DNA of 64,000 nucleotides from Codonopsis lanceolata. Its lineage: Eukaryota; Streptophyta; Magnoliopsida; Asterales; Campanulaceae. The DNA is taken from contig CM028378.1 in the NCBI GenBank assembly GCA_013146195.2, positions 40,624,828-40,688,827 of the forward strand, given 5' to 3'. The notes under the pieces are model-generated. The model did not search any database. It worked only from the letters and a program-made list of their open reading frames with translations, and was not told the DNA's origin. This document shows positions 51,701-61,627 of this stretch, one piece after another. The first letter of the stretch is position 1. Each line of letters begins with the position of its first letter. Position numbers and translations under genes: made by a program.

Positions 51701-54700
51701 TCGAGCGTTGGAGTGAAGAAGGCAGCTGTATCAGAGTTGACAGAAGGCCAGATGTTGTATGGGTTAGAGTCTCAGGGTTACCGGCTGCACTTGTGGGGAG
51801 ATGCTGTGTTCCAGGAAATCGGTAGGTTGTGTGGGGGTTTTATTTCGACTGACGAAGCTACAGAGAAGAGGCAGAATTTGAGATGGGCTAGAATTCAAGT
51901 ACGGTATTCAGATAATATTCCGGCCTGTGTTCGCATTGGAGTAGGGTGTAGCAAATTCAAAATTCCAGTCTGGGTGGAGACTGCAGCTTACCATACTTCG
52001 AGGGGGAATCACGACAGTGGAGCAGTAGGGGGGATGAAGAAGGCGAGTGGTTTTCACGCTCGTAGGGGAGAAGCTCAAGTCCAAGGGTTTTGGAAAGTCA
52101 AAAATCGCAGCATTGGCAGGGACAGCACATGCTCTGGTCGGAACTCAAAGTTTGAATTAGGTCGTAGTTCAAACGGCGTCGCTACAGGGGAGAGAGATGG
52201 GAGGAAGGGGAAAGAGGTTGACGCTGATGCCTTAGGCGCAATTTCCTGGGCTAAAGACAAGGGACAGGTGTCGACAGTGGGGCACGCATCTGGGAGCAGC
52301 ACATCTGAAAGCCCTATTCAGTCTAGGGGCAATTCAGTTAATGTAGATCAAGTTTTTAACCTGGGTAAGCTTGGTGGGATTGCTGGTGGGCTCAAGGCTG
52401 ATCCAGAAGAGGTAGTTGGACCTTCTAATTTTGGGTTGGGCCAAGTGGCTGATGACCCGATTGTTGTTGAAAACCTTGATCGTGGAGTGGGCTGTTTGAG
52501 TGGGTCTTATCCTTCTTTCTTTGTTTTAGAGGAGGAAATACAATTTTTTTTTTGATAAGTAAGTAATATATTAAAATCAAACATCAAAAGAGGTGATGCG
52601 TCCTTTGTACACTAGCCGTATACCAACCAAAAGATTAATCAAAAACTGTACTATATACATGATCTACAAAAGCTATGATCTAGGAAGAGAGTGATCATCC
52701 ACGGAACTCCAAAACTGAATAGTACGAATCAGCAAATTCTTCAGCTCCGGGACTGACATTTCCAGATTGTCGAAAGCCCTATGATTCCTTTCCTTCCATA
52801 GAATCCAACACACCCCCAAAAGAGCTGTCCCCCATAAACTATTCCTCTTCTTCAAATAACCCCTATTCCAACCTCTGACATGGTCAATGATTGAACTTGG
52901 CATGACCCAAGACATATTAAACATACTCAGCACATGATTCCAAAGCTCTAGAGCCACTTGGCAGTGAAGAAGTAAATGATTTACACTCTCCGCGCCAGCC
53001 TTACACATATAGCATCTATTAACAAAAATCATGTTACGTTTCCGCAAATTGTCCCCGGTTAGAATAGCTTCATGAGTCGCTTCCCACATGAAAAAAGCCA
53101 CTCTCTTAGGGGATTTGGTCCTCCATACTGCTCTCCACGGAAAAGAAGTTCTGCCACCATTGAGAAGCTTCAAATAATACGAGCTAACTGAGAAAAGAGA
53201 GTCCCCTGAGCCTTTCCAAACCACCTTGTCCGTCGGCCTGTCTGTTTTCTGCTCTTGAAGCATCCTTAAAAGCTGCACAACTGACTCTAACTCCCAGTCA
53301 TGAAAATTCCTTCTGAACAAAGGATTCCAGATAGGCTTACCCTCCACCCAAGATAATACAGAGCTCACTTTACAATCCTTATCCGTGGAAAACTCAAAAA
53401 GGTTCTGAAACGCCTCCCTCAAGCGAATATCCCCACACCATCTATCCTCCCAAAACCTCACCGAGGCCCCATTACCAACCTCAAAAGCAATGAATCTTTC
53501 AAAAGAATTCCACCCCTTCCTAATACCTCGCCAGACTCCCACCCCATAAGACGAATTGACCTCGTTAGGAAACCAACAGTGACCCCCCTCCCCATACTTG
53601 CAAACCACCACTTCCCTCCACAAAGCCTCCTTGTTTGTGAGATAACGCCACAACCATTTCCCCAACAAAGGAAAGGCTGGAGGTTTGGACCACATGGAGA
53701 CGAGTAAGGAAGTTAAGTCAGAGGCGCTTCGCAGTTCACAGGGTGAAGACAGGGAATTCGTGACTGGTGCTGCTGCGATGGGAGTTAACGGCATTGGGGA
53801 GGTTAGCAGGTGCTTCAGGGGACCCTTTGACTTAGACCCAGAGTCGACTATTCTGAGGTCGAATTCTAAGTGGCAGGGCTTAAGTGATGAAGGGGAATGC
53901 TGTCGAGTCAATTGCGAGGAGTCTCTTCCCCAGCCTACGACGCATTCTCGTACAGAGGAACCGAAGGATTTTTTGGAGTGGATCAGTGATAGAAATCTGC
54001 GACAAGGGTCTGCGAGATCGAATGAGTTTGAAGACAGAGGTTTCGATGGGGAGACTACAGTGTTGATGAATACAGTGAGTACCCAGAACAATTTCTGGTA
54101 AGACTACACCAGAGTTTGAAGCAGAAAATCTGAGTAATGAGAGGGATTTTTGTTTGCCTTGCGACCAGTCAGAAGACTCTGTAAATGAGGAGAATAATAC
54201 ACCAGTGTGCTGTACCCCTCTTGCAGTAATCAGACCTGAAGAATTGTGCGAGATGGCCTATCTCACGGACAGAGAAACAGATGACGATATTTCGGTTTGG
54301 GTTCAACGGAGAGCAAAGAGCTTTGGGAAAATTCTGGGTGTGTCGGGCACAGGTTTTGAGGATAAAATTGTGGATTTACTGCTCGACATAGAGAAGAAAT
54401 GGAGATCGTCTGGGGAAGGCAGCAGCAAGAGTTTAAACAAATCGCGGGAAAAAGGCAAGAGGGAGCTTAAGCAACTGTGCTGTAGCCTAAACTTTGAGAT
54501 GGGCAAGGAGAGGGGAGAAGGAGGAAAAAAATTGGTTGCTATGCAACTTAAAATTTTATCTTGGAATGTGCGGGGATTAAATGATTTAAGTAAGAGAAAC
54601 TTGATTAAAGGTTTATTGAGAAAGTGGAAGCCGCATCTAGTTTGTTTCCAAGAAACCAAAATGGAGAAAGTCGATGTTAGGATTATTAACAGTGTCTGGG

Positions 54701-57700
54701 GAACGAGATGGGTGGAATGGGATCATTTAGGGGCTGTAGGGGCAGCGCGGGGTGTTCTGGTTATGTGGGATAGTAGAGTGCTATCAAAGATGGATTCTCT
54801 TATAGGCGTTTTCTCAGTTTCTTGTTTGTTGAAAAATGTGGAAAATGACAGAGAGTGGGTATTCACAGGAGCATATGGGCCTTGTAATGGTTCTGATCGG
54901 AGACATTTATGGGATGAGTTAAAGGCTTCAAAATCTAAATGGCATGTTCCGTGGTGTTTAGGTGGTGATTTCAATGTAGTGAGGTTTCCGCATGAGTGCT
55001 CTGGTTCGCGAGCCTTTTCTAAGGAGATGATGGAGTTCAACGATTTCATTAATCATATGGAGTTGATAGATCTCGCTTAGGTGGAGGAGAATTTACTTGG
55101 TTCAGATTTCTAATTTCAGGGGATTGGGAGGAAAGCTTCAGTGGTGCGATTCAGTCTTGTTTGCTTAGAGTCTCCTCGGATCATGTTCCATTGCTGCTAG
55201 AATGTGGTGGTTTTGCCAAAGGGAAATCTCCGTTCCGATTTGAGAATATGTGGTTAAGAGAAGAGGGGTTCAAGGATAGGGTGATGAATAGATGGAATTC
55301 TTACATGGTGGTTGGTGATCCAAGCTTCAAGTTGGCTAGGAAATTGAGGTTATTAAAGGAAGATTTAAAAGTGTGGAATAGGGACGTCTATGGAGTGGTG
55401 GACATCAAAATTAAGGCTATATCGGAGGAGATCAGTAGGTTGGATGAAAACGTAGGGGCAGGACAGCTGGACGAGGCTGAGGATTCCAACAGGATAGAGC
55501 TAAAGCAGGAGTTAACGCGCTTACTCATCAATGAAGAGATCAGCTGGAAACAAAAATTACGGGTTCAGAGGCTCAAAGAAGGTGATAGCAATACAAAGTT
55601 CTTCCATAGAATGGCTAGTATTCGAGGAGTGGCTAAGCGAATTCAGAAAATCAAGATAGATGGTGTAGAGCTGGAAGAGAGGGAAGAGATTAAGAGTGGT
55701 ATAGCGGGTTTCTACCAGCGGCTTTACGAGGATTGTGGGTCTTGGAGACCTAATTTGGACGGGGTCATTTTTGGAAGATTAGAGGAGGCAAATTCATTTT
55801 CTTTGGAGCGTCCATTCACCGAGGAGGAGGTGGTGGCTGAGTTAAGGCTAATGAGTGGTGATAAAGCTCCTGGCCCGGATGGATTTTCTATGGCCTTTTT
55901 CCAGCATTATTGGGAGGTGGTCAAGGGGGACATTATGGAGGTTTTTCAGTTTTTCTACACCAATTCGCATTTCGAGAAGAGCCTTAATGCTGCTTACATT
56001 TCGTTGATTCCGAAGAAGAAAGGCGCAACGGATTTGAAGGACTATAGACCCATTAGTCTAGTCGGGGGTATTTACAAGCTTATAGCGAGGGTCCTTTCCC
56101 AGAGGTTGAAGAAGGTGATACGTAAGATTGTCTCGGAGTCTCAGCATGCTTTTGTTAAGGAGAGGCAAATCCTGGATGCATCACTTCTAGCTAATGAGGT
56201 TGTGGACGACAGACTGAAAAAAGGTGTGTCGGATCTATTGTGTAAGTTGGATATTGAGAAGGCATATGACCATGTCAACTGGGACTTTGTGATCTATATG
56301 ATGGATAGAATGGGGTTTGGGGACAAATGGAGGAGGTGGATCCGCTTTTGCATCTCTTCGGTTCGCTATTCTGTTTTGGTCAACGGGGAACCTTTGGATT
56401 TTTTCATAGTTCGAGGGGCCTACGCCAGGGTGATCCATTACCCCCGTTTTTGTTTATTCTTGTGATGGAGGCTTTGAGTAAACTATTGGAAAAGGCAGTC
56501 CAGGGGGATTTATCAGCGGTTTTAAGGTGGGAAGGGGAGGTGAGTCGGAGTTAGAGGTATCTCATTTGCTCTTTGCGGATGACACTTTGGTTTTTTGTGG
56601 GGCAGAGAAGGCTCAACTGGGTTACATTCGTATGGTGTTACTGTTTTTTCAAGCAATTTCGGGGCTCAGAGTAAATATCCTCAAGAGTGAGATTATTCCA
56701 GTAGGTGTGGTGAATGACATTGGGAGCTTAGCCGGCTTTTTTGGGTGCAAGACCGCGACTCTCCCTTCCTCATACCTTGGACTTCCCATTGGTGCTCGGT
56801 CAGAAGCAAAGCTATGTGGGTTCCGGTTGTCGAGCGGTTCGAGCACCGTTTGGCGGGTTGGAAGAAACAATTGCTCTCCAAGGGGGGCAGGTTGGTACTA
56901 GTCAAGAACACTCTTTCAAATTTACCGACCTATTTCCTTTCTCTGTTTGTGATGCATGCCTCTATCCGGAATAGACTCGAAAAATTGGAAAGAGATTTTT
57001 ATGGGAAGGTCGGTCAGAGGAGCGGAAATTCCATTTAGTTAAATGGGATAAGGTTTGTACTAGAATGCAAGAGGGAGGGTTGGGGGTTAGGAATCTTAAA
57101 GTGTTTAATGAGGCATTGCTGGGAAAGTGGCTGTGGAGGTATCTCACGGAAAGGGAGGCATTGTGGAGGAGATTGGTGGTGAGTAAGCATGGTTTGGGGG
57201 ATCATGCGTGGTTTCCTGCGGAGGTTGTTTTGCCTTTTGGGGTGGGGGTGTGGAAGGGCATTAGAAAAGGGTGGAGATCCTTTGAGAGGTTTCTTGCCTT
57301 TGAGGTGGGAAGTGGAGAGACAGTTAGGTTTTGGGAAGATAGATGGTGTGGAGAGAGGAAGCTGAAGGTGGATTTTCCAGCGCTGTTTGAAGTCACTAGG
57401 GATAAGAGCTGTTCGGTTAGCTCGGTGTTGTCAAGGGAGGATGGTAGACCTACTTGGAGTCCAGTTTTCAAGAGAAATTTTCATGATTGGGAGGTGGAGT
57501 CGCTGCTGTGATTTCTTGAGTTGTTACAAGCTCAGAAGATTGATAGGGTAGAAGATAGAGTGATCTGGAAGGCAGCTAAGGGTCAGGTATTCACGGTTAA
57601 ATCTAATTACTTGAGGTTGTTGAATTGTGAGCGGAATTTTTTTCCTTGGAAAGCAGTGTGGAAATCTGTAGCGCCCAAGAGAGTGGCCTTCTTTGTATGG

Positions 57701-60700
57701 GAAGCTATGCATGAAGCTATCCTAACTAGAATGGTAGATAATCTTCAGAAGCGGAATATTTCTTTAGTGAACAGGTGTTTCATGTGCAAGGCGAGCGAGG
57801 AGAGCGTGAACCATCTGCTTCTTCATTGTCCGGTTGCTTCAGATCTGTGGAGTTTGTTGTTGAATCTTTTTAAAGTGCCTTGGGTGATGCCGAGATCAGT
57901 TTCTCAGCTGTTGAGGTGTTGGTTTGTTCAGCGCAGAAACAGGTGCATCGGGATTGGGGAGGCTGCCCCTTTGGCAGTTTGTTGGGTGATCTGGAGGGAG
58001 AGAAATCAACAGGTTTTCGACAACGAGGAAAAGTCTATTCCGGTCTTGAAGAATTCTTTGCTTCGCACTCTATTCTCTTGGTGTGTAGAGGTTGTGAACT
58101 ATCCACCAGCTTCGAAAATGTCTTTTGTAGAGTTTGTAAATAACATTTCTAGTGGGTAGAAGCTCTTGAGCTTCGTATACTTCTAGTGTACTAAGGACGC
58201 GTCACCTTTTTTGACGCTCATATTTATATACTCTTTACTTATCAAAAAAAAAATGGGCACCTTTGGCACGAGAAACTTGATCCACCCAATTTCCATATAT
58301 GTTATCAAGCAATGAAGTCAGCACTTCACGATTTGCTTCAGATATATTTTTGCGAGTAAGTTGATCCCCAGCACTTTTATATTTGCCGATCCTCTGCACT
58401 TGTGCTTCGATACCAACTTTCTCAAGAACACCTACAAAAGTGTTGGATGTTTCAGTTAATAATGAATCATGTGTGTATAAGGATAGGTTTGGGTGCTTGC
58501 ACTTAAGTATAATTCTTTTCTGATCAAGAAAGAAAAATATATTAAGATGGAAGAAAGATTACAAGCAAAATGGATGAAGAATCCATATAAAGAAAAGAAT
58601 GCAAAGAAAATATAAAATCCAAATAGAAAAAGAAAGTTCTCAAGTTTCACTGAATAATAGGAATGGGCACCCCCAAATGGCATCTCAAGCACTTGCCAAA
58701 GCAAAGCAAGAAAGACCACACTATCCCATAAGAGGGTACAGCCCAAGCGTTGATCGTAAAATACACATGAGCTTCTCTCCATCCAAATGCACTACAGAAC
58801 AGAAAACACCCCACACTGCCACAAAGCCACCTCATTACCATGACCTCCAAACTAAATTAAGCACTCAAGCAGAACAAACTTATGTAAGTACTTACTACTC
58901 ACATAAGTATATTACTTAGTCAACCATCAATAAAACGAGAGTAAATTTGCATCTTGAGGTTTCCACAAAATATGGTAGTGAGGTGAGAGAGATACGGTGA
59001 TTGAGGAGTGTATTTAGCAGGTCTGGGTAAGGTTAGAAATTTTCTGCCAAAGAGGGTGATGGCGGAGGTTGCTCTCTTCTAAGGAATTGCTACATTATTA
59101 TTAGTGGAGAAAGGTGGCCCATGGGAGGATGCCACTAAAGTGAACAGGGTAGCAGATCTTATGATGTTCAAGGCTGGTGTAGACATCGATGGTCACATGT
59201 ATAGATTCACTGGTGATGAACGCTGGGAAAAATTAGGAGTTTTGCAAACTGGGTAACAATTATGATGCTGAGAGAAAAAGAAAAACTGATACAGTCTGAA
59301 GTCGGCAAAGGAAACAACCAGATTTCAATTTTCAAACGAAGCTGAAACAAGAAAAGTGATATTTTCTAATGTAATTGCGCAGAGGAAGGCAGAAGATGGA
59401 AAGACAGAGCACAATGGCATTGATAACCTAAAAGAAGCATATACTAACTAGTATGTCCATAAATGTCTATCCCTAAAGGGAAATGCTAAACCTATATTAA
59501 AATTATACAGAAAAGACGGTACACTAATTGGCTGTAGTTCAACCACCCAATGCACAGATAGTATAAGTGTGGAACTCATTCATGCATTCTGTATATGATT
59601 TCTATATCTTTTTTTATATCAGTGCTAATAAACCAGTAGGCAACATAACACCCAGACTTCAATCATATTAATAAATAACTCCATTAAAAAAAATAGAGAT
59701 CACAAATCACGATACCATTCAAGCACTAATAGAATTCCACCACAACAAATGACATAACTTAACAAACCCCAGACACAAACTCCCACAATTAATTGCCTTC
59801 GTAGTCAAACATCAAAATTTCCCAAGTTTTTTGCTAGCACTATCACAAGTTAACTTTAATATTTAACATCTTGATTTTTTAAGAGAATTACCATTAAACA
59901 TTATGGGTTTAACCTGTCTTCATGTAAATTCTGTATACAGTAGCAAAAATAGACTGATCTTAGATTACATTTCACATTCAATTTCTTTTGCAAAAGAAGA
60001 ATAGATATAACGCCCTGGCAAAAACAGAAAAGATCAACTTACCTCCGAGAAATGAAGCTTCAGTAGTTAAGCCATACAAAGAAAAATACGCACTTGGAGG
60101 GGCATAAAGCTCTTCACAAGCACAACCAAGATAATACTCTTTCTCTCCCCATATAGGGGCATAACCCACAATGAATTTCCCTACAAAGTACAATAATTTA
60201 TCAAACTCAATTATGCATATCAGAAATATGATAATTGAATTTTGCATATCATGGCAGAAGATTGAATCAGTACTATTGAGGTAGCTAGAAAAGCAACGTA
60301 ATTGTTTTATTTTTCCTTTTAAAAAATAGACACCTTATGTCAAGAAAATATATGTTAATTAATTATAGTTTGAAACTTTTTTTGATAGGTAAGCGTGACC
60401 TCTTGTTGGTATAGTTTGAAACAAACCACCAACATCACTACAAAGAACACAACATCCTGCAGTGCCCAACAAATGACAACAAATTGAAAGGCCAAATAAA
60501 CAATGGCAAGGAGCATTTGGAGAATAGATGACACAAAGACGAGGAAAGAGATGCTCCATAGATGTAGTGGCGAGTTCGTACTTCAGAACCTCTTTTTCTT
60601 TTTATTAACATAATTTTGCAGTTTTATATCCCTTTTTCTTTTAGTCAGCATGATTTTCAGTGTATATCGGGAATCCTCCAGAATGCATATACACAACACC

Positions 60701-61292
60701 AGGGATTGTGATTAAGGCTGTCCCCCAGACCGTCCACCGATTCCTCCAACTCCAGCTTCACTCCCTACCCCACCCTAAACCCAACTCAAGGGTGGGGGGA
60801 GGAAAAAATCAAAGAAATATAAGAGCACACATCCATAAATCAATAAAAGAAAAGAGAAATGGGAATCAGAGGATTCATATATCTATCAGGGTGATTTAAG
60901 GGTACGACAAACATGGACAGGCACGCAAACTCCACATGCATAGTGCTGAATTAATACATTTGTGCGCATCATACATAACTATAGAATCTAATATGCAGGA
61001 TTTATAGGTAGGTGCCAGTTGGTGATTAGGAGCAAGAAGATCCCAAGTAAAACACTAAAAACTAATTGTATTCTGCAAGGAAATAAAGATAGTAAAGAGT
61101 AGTGTTACCTGACTTCTTAAAATCCAATATGTGTCTTCGAATTTCTTCCACTTTACCCCATCCACAGTTCAGGGGTTCTATGTGGAGATAGACACCAGAG
61201 ATACGAGGATCATATGCTGCTTTCAAGAAATTTTCACAAATTTGAGGTAGGGATAATCCTGAAGAAAAACGGCTATTTAACTGATCAGATAC
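39566..61292 (-). CDS. SPPA: SPPA: chloroplast signal peptide peptidase A (protease IV), 12 exons, N-terminus outside window
   Basis: Exons in transcript order: 61109-61292, 60043-60180, 58261-58431, 50601-50704, 49013-49080, 48337-48503, 41872-41941, 41391-41545, 40714-40819, 40427-40514, 40202-40345, 39566-39796 (TAA). All introns are GT/AG, all joins keep phase, and together they give 541 codons plus stop. Arabidopsis SPPA has about 677 residues as I recall, so about 135 N-terminal residues, with the transit peptide, lie beyond 64000. The family (peptidase S49) is a Ser-Lys protease of thylakoid membranes, reported light-induced in Arabidopsis. The first S49 domain contains GKYKSAG (general-base Lys, codon 58376-58378, equivalent to E. 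coli Lys209); the second contains AASGGYYM (nucleophile Ser, codon 41473-41475, equivalent to Ser409). Introns are enlarged by LINEs, but no exon is broken, so the gene is probably functional. Confidence 0.93.
40202..40345 (-). CDS. SPPA: SPPA exon
   Basis: Reads VEKMEEFAQGRVWTGNDAAS then RGLVDAVGGLSRAVAIAKQK; the QGRVWTG...GLVDAVGG block is typical of S49 proteases. Donor GTTGGT. Confidence 0.92.
40427..40514 (-). CDS. SPPA: SPPA exon
   Basis: Reads RPDEAELFAKSAQNAYKQFR then DKAAYSRSMT; acceptor TGTGCAG, donor GTATGT. Confidence 0.92.
40714..40819 (-). CDS. SPPA: SPPA exon
   Basis: Reads KFNLGKLYEKIGFNKEIISS then RYAELTAAEQRPF; acceptor TTTGTAG, donor GTGAGA. Confidence 0.92.
41391..41545 (-). 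CDS. SPPA: SPPA exon with catalytic Ser
   Basis: Reads MWREIKLLAESKPVIASMAD then VAASGGYYMAMAA and LTLTGSIGVVTG. The Ser of ASGGYY is the expected nucleophile, and TGSIGV is a family hallmark. Confidence 0.94.
41872..41941 (-). CDS. SPPA: SPPA exon
   Basis: Reads ESKKYKAVVIRIDSPGGDAL ASDL; RIDSPGG is a conserved strand-turn of the second S49 domain. Donor GTAAGT. Confidence 0.92.
42175..43257 (+). mobile_element. Truncated L1-type LINE in a SPPA intron (first part)
   Basis: Starts inside the RT domain (SHLLFADDTLVFCGAEAAQP), continues through SYLGLPLGAR, GWKKQCFSKGGRLTLIK and LGIKNLKVFNAALMEKW, with a stop near 42354 and later frameshifts. Interrupted at 43257 by an opposite LINE and resumed at 45541-45780 with the zinc-finger RT domain (KAPTRVGFFMWEAANEAIL). 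No poly(A) tail is seen, so it is truncated at both ends. Confidence 0.85.
43258..45540 (-). mobile_element. Minus-strand LINE nested in the previous one
   Basis: The 3' end is the poly(T) and CGATAAGTAAAAG at 43258-43277. Read on the minus strand it has RT (FEKSLNATFIALIPKQNGAE; VNGEPAGFFSSSRGLRQGDP; LLFADDTLVF), the thumb (SYLGLPLGASS, SKGGRLTLIKSTLSNLPT) and a zinc-finger/terminal region (ERNGRCFDNIERTMEEI). Split into several frames (45264-45524, 44768-45169, 44170-44766, 43371-43604). 5'-truncated within RT. Confidence 0.85.
45541..45780 (+). mobile_element. Resumed end of the plus-strand LINE
   Basis: Reads like the zinc-finger RT domain (FFMWEAANEAILT, then a decayed CAKGMRK region). 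The phrase GGAAGATGGTGTTTCATGTG occurs at about 45665 and again at about 45748, a local duplication. Sequence homology ends near 45780. Confidence 0.7.
46445..46790 (+). repeat. Imperfect direct repeat, period ~219 bp
   Basis: GCATATATGGAAGGTTGTTT at 46463 and GCATATATGGGAGGTTGTTT at 46682; each is followed by AATCAACCT...GTGTT and TATATGTCTATATAAA-like text. Confidence 0.7.
47349..47624. mobile_element. Stowaway-like MITE with internal 88-bp duplication
   Basis: Ends TACTCCCTCCGTCCCAAAA and, inverted, TACTCTGTCCATCCCAAAA. Inside, 47429-47516 and 47517-47604 are two nearly identical 88-bp units starting AAAGGATATAATTTTAGTGC. Confidence 0.8.
48337..48503 (-). CDS. SPPA: SPPA exon linking the two S49 domains
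   Basis: Reads KYSRVRRWTLGLSHGKEKIA then VIRASGIISR and IIAEQFIEKIRSVK; acceptor CTGCAG, donor GTAAGT. Confidence 0.92.
49013..49080 (-). CDS. SPPA: SPPA exon
   Basis: Reads VTSMLKERLGIAKDKNLPIV then DYR; acceptor CATCAG, donor GTTGTA (GT with a weak downstream context). Confidence 0.85.
49081..50600. other. SPPA intron sequence
   Basis: AT-rich intron between two well-supported exons. No gene, RNA or repeat recognised. Confidence 0.6.
50601..50704 (-). CDS. SPPA: SPPA exon
   Basis: Reads KEREDIESFVNEGVYQIEKL and DGWITDIKYDDE; acceptor TTGTGCAG, donor GTAAAA. It lies just past the big LINE. Confidence 0.92.
50770..50783. repeat. Target-site duplication of the big LINE, left copy
   Basis: AAAATGGGCACCTT, identical to 58250-58263. 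Read on the minus strand it is AAGGTGCCCATTTT, which contains a copy of the SPPA splice donor (AAG|GTGCCC). Confidence 0.9.
50883..54100 (+). pseudogene. LINE ORF1 (DUF4283-type, nucleic-acid-binding), interrupted
   Basis: Frames 50883-51242, 51235-51606 and 51623-52555 follow one another. The middle part reads FPSKEDAIRILESKQWKV and HLWGDAVFQEIGRLCGGF (across a frameshift near 51800), the DUF4283 signature of plant LINE ORF1 and related proteins. The C-terminal part is polar, Ser/Gly-rich and unstructured. ORF1 is cut at 52543 by the nested LINE and resumes after 53668. ORF1 proteins bind the element's RNA for target-primed reverse transcription. Confidence 0.75.
52544..53668 (-). mobile_element. 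5'-truncated LINE nested in the big LINE
   Basis: Starts on the plus strand with poly(T) and TGATAAGTAAG (its inverted 3' tail) and reads on the minus strand from KWLWRYLTNKEALWREVVV to the ORF2 stop (DDHSLPRS). About 330 codons without a stop, including GVGVWRGIRKGW, RFWEDRWCGD and the zinc-finger CYMCKAGAESVNHLLLHC. Only the last third of ORF2 is present. Being uninterrupted, it is younger than its host LINE. Confidence 0.88.
54541..58159 (+). pseudogene. LINE ORF2: endonuclease, reverse transcriptase, zinc-finger domain
   Basis: Begins MQLKILSWNVRGLNDLSKRN, an APE-type endonuclease with VCFQETKME and GGDFNVVRF. A one-base shift near 55074 turns DL-LGGGEFTWF into a stop. RT follows (55161-56660): DKAPGPDGF, LIPKKKGATDLKDYRPISLV, LDIEKAYDHVNWDF, SSRGLRQGDPLPPF and the catalytic LLFADDTLVF. 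The C-terminal half has GWKKQLLSKGGRLVLVKN and the RT zinc-finger (CFMCKASEESVNHLLLHC). I count about five single-base frameshifts (near 55074, 56395, 56520, 56810, 57000) and one in-frame TGA at 57509-57511. ORF2 makes the nick and copies element RNA at the target. Confidence 0.88.
58250..58263. repeat. Target-site duplication of the big LINE, right copy (contains the SPPA donor)
   Basis: AAAATGGGCACCTT; its last bases are the end of the SPPA exon 58261-58431, so the used donor (minus strand AAAG|GTGCCC) is inside this repeat. Confidence 0.9.
58261..58431 (-). CDS. SPPA: SPPA exon with catalytic Lys
   Basis: Reads VLEKVGIEAQVQRIGKYKSA, then RKNISEANREVL and NWVDQVSRAKG. The Lys of GKYKSAG is the expected general base. 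The donor AAAG|GTGCCC lies inside the target duplication of the big LINE. Confidence 0.93.
58500..58810 (-). mobile_element. LINE 3' fragment of a second family
   Basis: The minus strand reads LLWDSVVFLALLWQVLEMPF, the C-terminal end of plant LINE ORF2. The tail is different: TTTTCTGATCAAGAAAGAAA on the plus strand rather than TGATAAGTAA. 5'-truncated. Confidence 0.65.
59059..59256 (+). other. Unrecognised coding-like fragment in a SPPA intron
   Basis: From ATG at 59059 the frame reads MAEVALF-stop, then runs 58 codons open: EKGGPWEDATKVNRVADLMM and DIDGHMYRFTGDERWEKLG. The residue mix looks like a real protein, unlike the flanking intron. It may be an exon relic or a retrocopied fragment. 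I do not recognise the family. Confidence 0.3.
59257..60042. other. SPPA intron sequence
   Basis: AT-rich, no recognisable feature. Confidence 0.6.
60043..60180 (-). CDS. SPPA: SPPA exon
   Basis: Reads KFIVGYAPIWGEKEYYLGCA then EELYAPPSAYFSLYGLT and FLGG; acceptor TTTGTAG, donor GTAAGT. Confidence 0.93.
60181..61108. other. SPPA intron sequence
   Basis: AT-rich intron with one very short LINE-tail insertion (60377-60409) and a G-rich run near 60792. Nothing else recognised. Confidence 0.6.
60377..60409 (-). mobile_element. Ultra-short LINE tail insertion (33 bp) with 13-bp duplication
   Basis: TTTTTTTGATAGGTAAGCGT plus 13 more bases, flanked by TATAGTTTGAAAC at 60364-60376 and 60410-60422. 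The poly(T)-TGATARGTAA start is the inverted 3' end of the local LINE family. Confidence 0.75.
61109..61292 (-). CDS. SPPA: SPPA exon (first in window)
   Basis: Begins in phase with VSDQLNSRFSSGLSLPQICE after CTTCAG and ends ...DFKKSG at donor GTAACA. It includes GVYLHIEPLNCGWGKVEEIR of the first S49 domain. Confidence 0.92.
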
Positions 61293-61627
61293 CTGAAGAA
61301 AGGAAGAGTAGATCCATCACCCAATGTATGGTTGCACATGAAAAGAAGTGAGATAAAAAATTAAATAAAAACTCATAAACAAGAATGAAGTTCCCCCATC
61401 TTAAACACTTTCTTCCATTTCTCAATAAAGAAGTGGAATGAAGACTAAGATTTAGTCAATAAGTACCTAGCTTAAGTGATAGTTGGCCTCTAACACCACG
61501 GATGGCCTCAGCTTGTCGGATACTTGAAGATGTATACTATGAAGGATGCAGGCGATGGGCTGAGTAAACCTAACTTTTAGAATTGCTTGTTACTAGAAAA
61601 GAGAGGATACAGACTACGACTTTGAAA

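Larger units (their letters stand above)
50784..58249 (+). mobile_element. Near full-length L1-type LINE with target-site duplication
   Basis: Bounded by the 14-bp AAAATGGGCACCTT repeat and ending TTACTTATC plus poly(A). About 7.5 kb, of which ~1.1 kb (52544-53668) is a later LINE nested in reverse; without it about 6.3 kb, a full-length size for plant L1. ORF1 and ORF2 are recognisable with few lesions, so it is fairly young. Inserted in a SPPA intron in the opposite orientation to the gene, about ten bases behind the donor. Confidence 0.93.

Noticed and set aside
53685..54091. N-terminal part of the 472-codon minus-strand frame at 52673-54091
   Set aside because: Only 52673-53668 is LINE coding sequence; the remainder is the antisense of the host LINE's ORF1 region that happens to lack stops.
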